Part shown: piece after piece, positions 42,612 to 53,549 of the stretch
Position numbering within the stretch: position 1 is the first letter of the stretch
Layout: each line of letters starts with the position of its first letter
NCBI GenBank assembly: GCA_029948255.1
Contig: JALIZF010001884.1
Location: 1,106,068 to 1,170,067, forward strand
Reading direction: 5' to 3'
Source of the DNA: Telmatactis stephensoni
Taxonomy: Eukaryota; Cnidaria; Anthozoa; Actiniaria; Isophelliidae
DNA length: 64,000 nucleotides
Program-made: the position numbers and the translations under genes
The notes under the pieces: generated by a model
Told to the model about the DNA's origin: nothing
The model's input: only the letters and a program-made list of their open reading frames with translations
Databases searched by the model: none

Positions 42612-43082
42612 GTAAGTATTAAGCTTAAAGTTTTTTTTTCTATTTCAAGTTATGTTTGTTTTTTCTGTGTATGAAGTAAGTTAAGCTTAATCCTGTGATT
42701 TTTCGCAGACGACAACTCAGGTGTGAACTGTGCCGGCCAGGTTCCCGAATACGTATTAATTCACCGTCTCAATTTGAGTGCAATTTGACCACAAATGGCA
42801 AGTATTCTTTTTCATTTGATCCTATGCTGTATTAAATTTTATTTTGGACAGTAGAAACTACTAGTATATGGTTGCTACGGATCCGACTGAGAGTATGCAG
42901 CTCACTCAGTATGATCATGAAAATGTCAGATCAACAGTTAAGCTTATATTCCAAGTTTCAGCTCCAAAGTTTACAAAGATTTTTGGAGAACCATGCACTG
43001 TTATTATCATTAAGTTAATACAAAGGAAAAAAACTGCACTTGCGAAGGATAAAGTTATTCTGCCAACTCGGACTTTCAAATC
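42612..43082. other. Possible 5' intron/exons of the HMGXB3-like gene
   Basis: A candidate acceptor TTTCGCAG at about 42709 and a 91-codon frame from 42868 (MVATDPTESMQLTQYD...) occur here. The frame runs into the inverted repeat at 43083, so it is unlikely to be a genuine full exon. Confidence 0.25.
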
Positions 43083-43501
43083 TAAGCCACTTCACGCTTT
43101 CGTCCGCCATTTTGAATTGGGGCAAACGCGGCAAAATTTATAGAAATCTGGATCACTTTGACTTACCATAACTCGGCTCGATTTTGTCGGATTTTTGTCG
43201 GACTTTGTTTATTATGCCTGTTTACATGATAGATATTGGAAGACTACAAGATGACTAAAAGAGGATTTTTGTTGAGAAAATATAAAAGTCTCTCTATTAT
43301 GATCATTCGCGAAAAAAACAATTGTACGAGTCATTCCGACATCTGACATGCATGTCTGGAAATTAAAATCATTGAAGTTTCAATTTTGAAAATGCAACAA
43401 ATTCGAGCCGAGTTGGTAAGTCAAAGTGATCCACATTTCTATAAATTTTGGCGCGTTTGCTCCAATTCAAAATGGCGGACGAAAGCGTGAAGAGTGGCTT
43501 A
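43083..43501. mobile_element. Foldback MITE with about 107-bp arms
   Basis: Arms 43083-43190 and 43396-43501 are complementary over about 105 bases (CACGCTTTCGTCCGCCATTTTG against CAAAATGGCGGACGAAAGCGTG, shown in part). The loop is about 205 bases. It lies about 170 bases 5' of the first clear HMGXB3-like exon. Confidence 0.88.
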
Positions 43502-43671
43502 AAATGTTTAAAATTGTGTGAAAGCTTTTGAATTTATTCAGGTTGAGACATTTTTATCGTAGATGTTCTTAGAAATGAACTAAGAACCCCTGTTTTTTTT
43601 CAAAATTGGAAAGAACAGGGGGTTAGGCGCACTTTAATTGAAATGACTTATAAAATAATTTTCCATACTAG

Positions 43672-46600
43672 AATGTTCAAGGAAAATGGACAAAAAGAGG
43701 CACTGGGAGTTGTCCCAACTGTCAAGGGACATACCACACGGCTTGGAAGCCGAAGTTCTGCAAGTCTTGCAAATATGAAATTGGTGGGAATTTTGTCCCA
43801 AAGCCCAAGAAACCAAAGCTAGAAAATCCTGACTGTGTCATCATTAGTGAGAGCACATATTCAGTGCGGACAAGCCCAAGAGGAGAACGTTGTTTTGTAA
43901 TTGCTAATGATGAACAAAAGTTTTGCCACTATGAAAAATGTAAGCCACTCAGGGCTATAGATGTGGCAAGTCAAGTGTCATTGGCTGATTTTTCATGTCC
44001 CCATCTTGACCTTGTGAAAACTGCACAACAGCCATTGCAGGAAGGCTTTCTGACTGAGGAAAAGATTGAAAGTTATAAGTCAGACATAGAAACAAGAAAT
44101 CAGCTGCTAAGATTATTGAACAGTAACACAGCCAATAAAAATCACCCATCAGTGAGTAAAGTGGGTACAAAGGTGTATGCTGTTCGTGGCATGCCAAGTT
44201 CTTCCTCACCTCTTGGCTTTGTCCATGTCACACAACAGGACAATGGACAACTGAAGTGTTCGTCAAAAGACTGCAAGTCTTTTGTTGGAGCTGGCAAACA
44301 ACAGAAGACAAAAAGAGTATGCCTACACAAACATGTCCTTTTGTGTTCTTCCATCTTGGGCACCTTGCCACCTGTACCAACACCTCTTGTCACAGACATA
44401 CCAACCACCCCACCTTCAACATCCACCTCTACCTCCTCAGCAGGCATGCCTTCCACAAGCTCTTCAGTTGATGAAACTTCCACAGCAAAATGTGCTTTTG
44501 ACACAACTGTGCTCCTCAATATGGAGCGAACTCTTCCATACCCCATTCCGTTGATGTTCATCAATGAAGCGAAGAAAAGGGATGCAGCCACTCTTGTTGG
44601 GCTAGAAGAGGTATGATTATTATCATGTGGTAATATTTATTAGTACTTGTTCATGGTGACTCCAACTTAATTTGGCATGGATTTTGGGAAATTCCTTCCC
44701 ATTGTACTAGCTTGAAGATTTACTAGGCTTTTAACAGTGTATGCGCAATTTCATTTTTCCATAAAGGGCCAATAATTATTGTCTAACACTGGTATTTCAG
44801 AAATTTCTGTTTCTTTTCGCAAACAAATCCATTGATTTCCACAAAAGTTGAGATTTTGGATATATTGCAGTTATAATTTTCTCTGATTTTGGAGAAAGTT
44901 GTTGCAGCAAGATAGGAATCAAAATTGACCATAAAATGATGCACATTCTGGTTTCTTGCTTTGAAACAGAGGACGTTCCAACCAACTAAATTTGAATAGC
45001 ACAGAAAGGAATGATAAAACTTGCTGAGGGAAGTGACTGTTTTTTATTCTTCAAATGTATTTTTTTTTTTTAATTTTTTGTGAATTTAGATTTTCAATTG
45101 GTTGTTTTACAAGCAGTTCTGTTGCTCTAGTTACTGTAATTCAAAAGTAATTCAAAATTACTCAGCACGTTTTAAAGCCACAACTTAATAGTTGTCCATT
45201 GCCACTTTTGAAAATGGTTTACATGGGTTGCTGTTCTGTTTTCTGTTTTGTTGGATTTTCCAATGGTCAAAACTGAAAACCTACAGTTATATAGATGTAC
45301 TCAAATGGGACAATCTGGAATTGATGTAATTTATATCCTGTGAACAGGCTCAGGGGAGAGGAAGGAGTAAAGGGGCTTGGGGAGGACTTTTTTAACTGTT
45401 TTATGAAGTGGCTTATAAGTAAGGACCGAGGGATATTAAGTAGCTTTTTCAAAGACTGAAAATGAGGTGAACAAAATGATAACATCAAAAGCTGTTCACC
45501 TTTGACCTATTGATCAAAAGATAAATTTACTGAGAAAACATTTGCTAGAAATTGAAAGGCTATTTTAATCATTGGCACATATATTTGGTGGATTATCTGG
45601 CTTTCAAAATCTTATTAGAAGTTTTAAAAATAAGTAAAATGAAGTAGAATTTTTTAAAAAATCTGAAAACAAGCTGTGTTGATTATTTTTGTGTTGAAGC
45701 CTATAACTTTAAACTAACTATAACTATAAACTTACAGGGAAAGTGGCCTCTAGAGTTTGTTCCAGAAGAAACGACTTGTAAGTTGTGTGGAGGTCCCTTG
45801 AGTGACAGAAAGCCACATCCTGGAAGTCGTGGAAATTCTTACTTGATGACAAACAGTCACCCATTTCTCAAGTGCAAAATTTTTGTAAAGTCATGTAAGA
45901 TGAGAGAATGTAATGCAATCATACAAGTTCATCCTGACCATCTTGGTAAGTGCTATATAGAATGATAGAGTGGATTTCATATGACTTTGAAAAACTACGG
46001 CACGGCCACAGCATGGAACCTCGCCTGCTGATTTCTTTGCAAATTTGTAAAGAAATCAGCAGGCGAGGTTCCGTACCATGGCTGTGCCGTGTTGTGACCA
46101 TGCCGTAGTTTTTCAAAGTCATATGAAATCCACTCTATTCATACTTGGGACTAGCTACAACAATAAAAGTAGTAATCATCATCGTTCACAGCAGATCCAG
46201 GTATTGGCTATTCCTTTGCTGACGCTCACACGCACTCAATTTACATTAATTATATTGCATACAACACTCAACTCACATTTGTTTTTTTGCTGAAGAAAGA
46301 AAAAACAGATTATTAAACCAGAATGGAGAAAAAACCTTGTGACATGGTAGACTTGACTTTCATATTGTAAACTTAAGCATCAATGTTCACTCTAATCAAT
46401 GTCATTTTGTTGAGTTGCATAACAAAACTGAACTTTGAAGGAGCATGACATTTTCAAAATCAAGCCAATCACAATTGTATTGGTGCAAATTTCACTTTAA
46501 AGTAATGAAAAATTCTTAAAAGTAATCTCATTGGCTGATTAATATTCAAATTTGTATTCTATATCAAAATTCATGTTGATTGATTCGTTTTGTCTGTATT

Positions 46601-49600
46601 TGATATTTTTCGATTATTTACAGTAATTTAGTTTTAAATGCACATTTTAAATGATTATTGAAATGTAAATAGTTGATTAAATAATATTTCATTATTATCT
46701 TTTACTAGGAATATTTAACATCTGTGACAAGATAATGCTTTCATTTGAAGTGCTGATTGAGTGGAGAGAAGCATTAAAAAGAGGATTCCCCATTTCATCT
46801 GCTATTGAGTGCAAACTAGACGCTTGGACAAATTTAACTTCAAAGGTGAATTTGATATTTCTGATCTTTTCATTTCTCACTTTAATTTTTTCTTCCTGAG
46901 TCAGTAATCAAAATTATTTAAATCTACCATCAACAACATTTTCTTCTTATCTTTGAGATATTATTTATCACCATCAATCAATTCATTTGATTATATTTAT
47001 CCCGGGATGTCATGTTTTGATTGTTAAAAGAAATTACAATTTTATTATTACATGCATGCATTTCAGTGTATGATGTTCCACCCTTTAGCCTGACACCATG
47101 TAAGTGATCACTAATATACACATGCATCTTTCCTTATAGGAGTCTCAGCCAACTTCCTCAGAGCTAAAGTACCTCGGAAGACTCCTCTATAATGGCTTTT
47201 ATTGTTTTGAAATGATGTCAGAGCGTTCTCTTGATCATGTTATCTGTGGGTTTTGTGGAATCATTGGTGATTTTTACCTAGGGGATGGGAATCAGAAGAA
47301 TTGCTGCTCTCTTAAAGGGGTTTGTATAAAGAAATTGAATTCTTGTTTTTATTAAAGATCATGAGCAGGGTAAGATATGAAGATTTCTATCCTCCCAGTG
47401 AATTCAGGCTTAGCCTGCCTACAGGCTCTCCAGGGGGAAGGGAGAGGGGAGGGGAGAGGAAAAGAAAGGAAAGGAAGGGAGAGCCTGCTTATCAGCTTAC
47501 AGTAAAGTATCATCAGTCCGTGTAACATTTCCTAATTCAATTTTCACTTCCAGAAAGCAAAATACAAAATTAAAAATCAATTTAATTTTGCATATTTTCA
47601 TTTTTGAATTTTGAAGTGTCGATCATCTTTTTGTTGTCTTTTTGTTTTCAAAAGGATATAGTAAACTTGAGGAAGCCATGTTTTCTTCAATTCTTGTGTA
47701 TATGCAAGGGGGAGGGGCTATCAACTCTTTGATTACCTCCACTCCACCTGGGAACACTGATAGTTAAAGAAAACTTGGGGGTGCAATCACAAAAAAAGTC
47801 ATGTGAAACAAATTCTTATTTGATTATTTGATCCCATCTATAATCATAAAAAACAAAACTGCCTCCAATTTTTGAATTCGAATTTGTCTCAAAAATAACA
47901 AACAACATTCACTTTTAATTTAAAATTCAAAATTGCAAAAATTGAAAGACAAAAAACTTTTGCCAATTTTATTTTTAAGTTTTTGAAAGTGAAAATTGAA
48001 ACGTTACTTGGAACATTTCCAGAGTATATAATTAAATGTGTTTTCACTCCCCTATTAATAGGTTAGGTATGATGTTGATGCTGAAGTGCAAACTCCCATG
48101 GGATTGGAAACATTTCTAGTTCAGATAAAGAAATTATGGGTCAGCAGAATTTCTTTTGCCACTGATTCTGGGACTGACCACTCGAGCATAAATGCTAGCC
48201 AAGTTCCTCCTATCATTGCTCCAGCTATGAGGGGAAAAATAGTATATAATAGCGAAATGAAAAAGAAAAGTGTTTATCTGGAAAAAAGAAAGAATCCTAT
48301 TCAAGGTAAAAAAGAATGATACAAATGAAAGTGAACTAAATGAATTTCTTTTCAACAATTTTTCTTTTTTTTTTAATATTCTATATAAATTATCTTATTT
48401 TTTAAATAATTTAATTAAAATACAATAGGTAATCCAGTATTGTTGCACCAAGCCATTGTAAATGAAAACTTGACCATTTCTTCACTGGAAAGCCTGACAA
48501 TTGATCATCTGAAAAAAATTGCCCTAAGTTGTGAGATCTCATGGTTAAAAAGCTAGCTAGTATTTATCTAACTGCTTAATTTTCTGGGGTCTTTACTTTC
48601 CTAGCTATTGAACATTCCATCTTTAAATAACAAACCTATTATTTTACAATCTTAGAGCTTTTTGATTGGTGAGATAAATGCCCTTTATGAATTTTTGCTT
48701 GTGGGAAAGTCTCAGTGCCATGGCTTTACTCAAGTACCTGGCCATACTGGTGGATTTTACCACTTAGTCTGCAGGCATGGTGTAAGTATATTGCAAGTGT
48801 ATGTATAGAGTGCTTACAATATATCCATGAAAAGCATAAGGTAGCGAACTAAATTGTACTAAATAGCGTGAAATCCTTTGTTTTCTATCACCGATATATT
48901 GTAAGCACTCTAAATCAACGAAATACGAAAAAAAATTGGCTATCCATTGGGTACTAGTTGATAATCACCAAAAGAAAAGAATTTGGTTTCAATCTACTAC
49001 TATCTAATATTATTTTCCTCTCAAATGAAGGAAAATCACTCATTCCCAATCCATTCAGACACCCTCTGTTCATTGCATTCAGTTGGACAATGTGTAGTCC
49101 CAGAAATTATTATCCATACCATCCCCCCACAGAGGGATAAATACTTTCAGAGGGGTAGGGAAGTCTAATTTTGTCTAAATTTCCAGGGGTATGGATAATT
49201 TCTGAAATTACACAATCAAGGCTGCTTTAGTCTGTTACATTTATATAACTGCACTGCCAAATCTGAGAGATTAGTTGGGTGACATTAAACAGACAGTGAA
49301 ACAATACACCCAAGAAGATATTTAACAGTATGTCTGCATATGGACCTTGGTCTGAAAATGATGTAGTTTCATCATTTACAGATTATTAACAAGAGGTCTC
49401 TTACCACTCAACTTTGTGCTTGTTTTTTCAGTGCACAGTTGGTTCTAAATTCTTGTTTCTTCAAGAATCTGTGAGGGATGCTGCAGATCTGTATTTGTCT
49501 TTGCGCTATCCCCCACCACTCTTCATCTGTGACACACCATGTGGATTTTCACGGCACATGGATGTTCAACATCGAGATGTTGCAAGAAAACTCTGGGAAG

Positions 49601-49713
49601 ATAGAGCAGGATGCTTTGAAAAGCCAATGTTGGATAAAAAACCACAGAAGGTACCTTTTCCCCTTCTTTTTACAGTATTGAATAGCTTTATAATCTCTCT
49701 CTCTCTCCCTCTC

Positions 49714-49746
<33 letters not shown>

Positions 49747-50224
49747 TTCATTTTGCATATTAACTTTTTTTAACAATACTTTGTTTTAGATAAGTGTCCC
49801 AGAAATTGTACCCCTTGAATTCAGGGAAACCAATGCTCCATTACCCAAGCCAGAAGACCTCCAAGACTTTGTTCACCCTATCACTGGCACAACACAACGA
49901 TATGTTGCTGGGGACAGGTTTCATGCTGCTGCTGAACCACACAAGTCTGATCTCTGTAAATACCATGACATAAACCACTGGCAACAATGTTACACAGTTA
50001 AGACCAGCTACCAGGAGAGTGAGAATCACCGGAAGAATTTTCTGAGATTGCGAAGCTCCACTATGCAGTCATTTCCTGTCCACTTCACATATAATTATCT
50101 TATGGATTTTTACCATAATGAACAGATAGTCCAAAAACAAAAGGCTGAACTTGAAAAAACTATCACATCTAATGAATGTATAGTTAGAGATGTGTACCAG
50201 GTATTTGTTAAAATAACAAAATAG
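43672..50224 (+). CDS. HMGXB3-like Cys-rich protein, nine exons, 5' end not found
   Basis: Exons 43672-44610, 45738-45945, 46709-46845, 47140-47319, 48062-48305, 48429-48543, 48658-48781, 49432-49650 and 49790-50224 join with GT-AG borders and matching phases to 866 residues. The 48543/48658 join is the least certain. Motifs in order: CPNC...HTAWKPKFCKSC zinc-ribbon-like start, CxxH/CxxC clusters, a Ser/Thr/Pro linker (TSTSTSSAG), CKLCGGPLSDRKPHPG, ECKLDAWTNLTSK, HVICGFCGIIGDFYL, HTGGFYHLVCRHGC, LFICDTPCGF, and HPITGTTQRYVAGDRFH with NHRKNFLRLRSSTMQSF near the end. These recall proteins annotated 'HMG domain-containing protein 3-like'; the HMG box itself would lie 5' and was not seen. Catalytic function is unknown; spaced Asp residues in 'ICGF' and 'DTPC' regions make a transposase-derived core possible. 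Introns contain several MITEs. Confidence 0.7.
45967..46138. mobile_element. 172-bp foldback MITE in intron 2
   Basis: AGAGTGGATTTCATATGAC at 45967 pairs with its complement ending at 46138; arms of about 80 bases are nearly perfect and the loop is only about 12 bases. It would form a very stable hairpin in the pre-mRNA. Confidence 0.93.
47428..47487 (+). repeat. Purine-rich tract between GCCTGC flanks
   Basis: A pure A/G stretch (GGGGAAGGGAGAGGGGAGGG type) lies between inverted CAGGCTCTCC / GGAGAGCCTG matches in intron 4. Confidence 0.7.
48807..48913. mobile_element. 107-bp MITE-like inverted repeat in intron 7
   Basis: AGAGTGCTTACAATATAT at 48808 and ATATATTGTAAGCACTCT at about 48895 form inverted ends of 18 bases. 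Confidence 0.75.
49089..49217. mobile_element. Short inverted-repeat element in intron 7
   Basis: TGTGTAGTCCCAGAAATTAT and GGATAATTTCTGAAATTACA are imperfect inverted ends of about 30 bases, with CCATACC/GGTATGG just inside. Confidence 0.7.
49694..49748. repeat. (CT)n microsatellite in the last intron
   Basis: CT dinucleotides with three CCC interruptions over 55 bases. Confidence 0.95.
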
Positions 50225-51247
50225 AAATTTACATTTATATATATTTACATACAGCAGTATGACATTCATCTCAGGGCTAGATCAAGTATTACCGATATTG
50301 GGGAGGGGCTGCAGCATTCGCCATTCTGAAATTAGGGTTCCAGTTGAATTATGGGACGGTTTTGGGGGACGCCACTTAATTTTATTTTGGAGCAAAGTGC
50401 TTGTAAACAATTGTAAACACCTGATCCTGGTAACCTCTCTCTTATTTATGCTCTCGTCTCATATTTGGTGAACTGTACCTCATTTCTTCGCGAATTTTAC
50501 AATTTTGTGTCCTCCAAAACAGTCCCATAATTCAACTCGAATTCCAATTTTGAGGGAAATAGTGAATTGACCAGTGTTATTTTTTTTTTAATGCACATTG
50601 GTAGGTAACTGATTGAATAGGTGTCAAGTTATTGAAACATCTTTTAGCTTTAGACTTCCTATAATACAGAAAAGTATCTGATAGAAATTTGAAGTCATCA
50701 ATTGTGATTTAAATAACGATTAAAACAGATGCTCAATTATGAACATTCCATTTCTGGTAGAAGTGTGGGAAAAAAATCTCTGCTTGCAGGGTTGATGATC
50801 AAAATTTTTTGAAAAGTTATTGCATACCCATATCTTGTCTTTTGTACATAGCAATTAATATATCTTGTCTTTTGTACATAGCAATTAATATAGTTATAAC
50901 TCAAATGAGGACTGTGTGTATTTACTAATGTTATCTTGTGTAATTCACTGTATTTTAATAAATATTGTTGGTATTTGGTAATTTGCCACTTTGCAAATGA
51001 GTAGAGGACATGTTGGATTACAAGTCGAGAGTAAACACAGAAAACTGCAAATTTTGTTCAGTCTAAAATTATAGTACAAAATCCTATTTTTCTGTAATTG
51101 TTGAGTAGCTATAGTGCTATTACACACTATATAACTTGAATAATTATTTGGCATGCATGGTTTAGTAGTCTGATAGGGATGGAAATAAAAAAAGGAATAC
51201 CAAAATTGCTATCCTCTTAAAGGGTTATATCATGATACATTAGGTAA
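50225..51247. other. 3' flank of the HMGXB3-like gene, small repeats
   Basis: Contains an inverted repeat (about 50325-50366 against 50508-50556, core GAATTATGGGAC) and a 30-bp perfect tandem duplication of TATCTTGTCTTTTGTACATA... at 50831-50860 and 50861-50890. No gene recognised. Confidence 0.6.
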
Positions 51248-51754
51248 GGGACCAGTCATTATTTATCCAGAGGGGGGACTGGGTAATTTTCCAGTGAAAG
51301 GTAAAACGTTTCAGTAGTTTCAGTAGTTCACAGCTGTCGAGTGTTCTCCCAACATCACAAGTGTTTTGATCAAGCTATCAAACACAGGAAACTGTTTTTT
51401 ATTTCTTTTATAAAATAACTAACACGCAAATAGACAAAAAAAAGGAAAAAGAAAACACCGGCGAAAAAACATATTGACGTGAGTGTGTTTGATACTCTCA
51501 TCAAACACTGGATTTCAGCTATTCAGAGCGTGCGTTATGTAAGAGCTATTTTATAATGGTATTTTCATTAAGTGTCAATTTCTTTATACTACATCTCATC
51601 CAACTGGTTTACAATATAAAAATTATTTGAAAGATCATGCTGATTAACAAGTCCCCCCTTTCTTGTACCCCCCCCCCCCCCCTTTGCTAATTTAAAATTG
51701 CCTTGACCCCCATTTTTCTTCAAGCCCCCCTCTAGATAAATAATGACTGGTCCC
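51248..51754. mobile_element. 507-bp Harbinger-like MITE
   Basis: Ends GGGACCAGTCATTATTTATC / GATAAATAATGACTGGTCCC (with one extra base in one arm) extend about 30 bases. TAA flanks both sides (51245-51247, 51755-51757), matching the TWA duplications of PIF/Harbinger. A C-run of 18 lies near 51667. No coding. Confidence 0.85.
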
Positions 51755-51776
51755 TAATCACTCTCTGGGTGTAATA

Positions 51777-52482
51777 GGCCATATGCACCAACAGGTCACG
51801 TGACCCTATTTCCCCTTAATCAAGCAGCAGCATCAAAATGAACTCCAAAAATAGAAAGAGCACCTCGATATTAGTTTGAATGCAAAATTTCAGTTTATAA
51901 GATGAATGAGAGAAAGAATGACAGCAAATTTAAGGTGAGATATTTTCTCAAGATTTCTTCAGGAAAACACGTTGGATTGCACAAGCTTGCCATAAGCACA
52001 TTTTTCCAAAAGAATCTTAAGAAAATCTTCAATCTTAAATTCAATGTCATTTGTCCTGCATTATATCATATGTGCTGTAACTTTGCTATTGTATTTAACA
52101 AATAGAACAGCTTTTTCCGTGCTCCGTTCAGTAATACAGCACGCAGGAAGTGACGAAAGCACGAAAGAAGTGTAAGGAGAGCACGAGCCGTAGCACGGAA
52201 AAAGATGTTCTATTTGTTTTATTATATATTTTGAAGTAAACATTCAAGGGAAAAAGTTCGATTTTCTCCGTACAAAAATTCAAAAGGTGCGCGCGCGGTC
52301 GAGCTTGCGCTGCTGACATCAGAGCTGTGCTCCGTTCTCTGATAAAGCACAGCTTTTAGCCAATCAGAGCGCGCGTATCGACAAGGATATATAATAATAA
52401 TATTTAGATGCTCTTTCCATTTCTGACAGTGCTGCTTGATTTATGGGAGATAGGGTCACATGACTTGTTAGTGCATATGGCC
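51777..52482. mobile_element. 706-bp inverted-repeat element with TA borders
   Basis: Ends GGCCATATGCACCAACAGGT / ACTTGTTAGTGCATATGGCC extend about 38 bases inward to the AGGGTCAC block. TA flanks both sides, compatible with a mariner-type duplication. It carries a second foldback at 52095-52222 and a GCCAATCAGAGCGCGCG segment near 52361. Confidence 0.8.
52095..52222. mobile_element. Foldback nested in the 706-bp element
   Basis: ACAAATAGAACAGCTTTTTC at about 52098 pairs with GAAAAAGATGTTCTATTTGT near 52218. Arms are about 30 bases. Confidence 0.8.
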
Positions 52483-52967
52483 TATTCACTGCAGCTTACT
52501 TGACCTAAACATTGACCCTTTCAAGACGTAGAAGCTGAGACTAAAATGAACACTTGGAAATCTGTTGATAAGAGGATTTTAAAGAAACAGCATGTGGACA
52601 TGACAATTCTTGATATTCAAGATGCATTTATTTCATTCAGTACATTCATAGATGTAACACATGAAAATGCATATATTGCTAGTGTACCCAGGAGCCATTT
52701 CAGTCTCAGCTTCTAGCTTTGATGATTTTGAATTTCGAACTTTTTTTTTTATCCAGGACAGCAGCCCTGATATGGCAAAATACAAACCATGTGTTAGCCA
52801 ATCAGAATTCAGGAAATTATCAAGCCAAAAAAAATGTAACATAAAACCAGTACAGTGATAAATTTGATTACTCTGTTTTATTTAATTACACATTGGATAC
52901 CTGATACATTGATTAACACATCACTTACTTAACAGGGCCATAACCAATGTATTTTTTGGGTACCATC
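52483..52967. other. Dispersed repeat sequence
   Basis: The stretch from about 52720 to 52830 (TCCAGGACAGCAGCCCTGATATGGCAAAATAC in part, and TTAGCCAATCAGAATTCAGG) recurs in opposite orientation at about 62868-62950. It is a dispersed repeat; no gene was seen. Confidence 0.55.
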
Positions 52968-53412
52968 TAGATCATCAGGACAGACCTTTAGATTTCAATA
53001 GTTGCAATTTACTCACATGTTCCAAACTATAAAACTTATTTAATCTGGAAAAATGGCACAACCTTGTGTTGAAACTTTTTTATTAGATGTGACCATGCAC
53101 TCTTCAACTAGCATAGTGTATATAAAAGCTTTAAAAATGTGAAGCCCTATTCATATTGTATGAACAATTCAGGATTAAACTGTATTTTGTCTAGTCAAAA
53201 TTAAGATTAACTATGCAGCAGGACTTAATCATCAGAGCATAGACATTTAGATTTCAATGGTTGTGATTTACTCACATGTTCCAAACTAAAAATCTATTTC
53301 AATCTGGAAAAAAGGCACAACCTTGAATGTATGGAATCTTTTCCAATAGATTTGACCACTCTTCAATTAGCATATTGTATATAAAAGCTTTAAAAAATGT
53401 GAAGCCCTAGTA
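52968..53412. repeat. Diverged tandem duplication of about 190 bp
   Basis: 52968-53148 and 53228-53412 share TAGATTTCAATRGTTG, ACTCACATGTTCCAAACTA, CAATCTGGAAAAA-type blocks and TATATAAAAGCTTTAAAAA in the same order, at about 80% identity. They lie beyond the 3' end of the PHD gene. Confidence 0.8.
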
Positions 53413-53549
53413 TACATACATATAATAAATGAGAATTGGAAGTACTTAGCAACTCCAGTTTAACTGTGGAATTTTAACCATATTACTGGCTTTAAGGTTA
53501 AGACATATAGTACAATGTATGTTTTCATTCAAGTAAGTCTTTTTCTATT

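Noticed and set aside
42868..43143. 91-codon frame as first exon of the HMGXB3-like gene
   Set aside because: Its 3' third lies inside a foldback MITE and no consensus donor in phase was found.
44142..44591. Minus-strand 149-codon frame
   Set aside because: Antisense shadow of the first HMGXB3-like exon.
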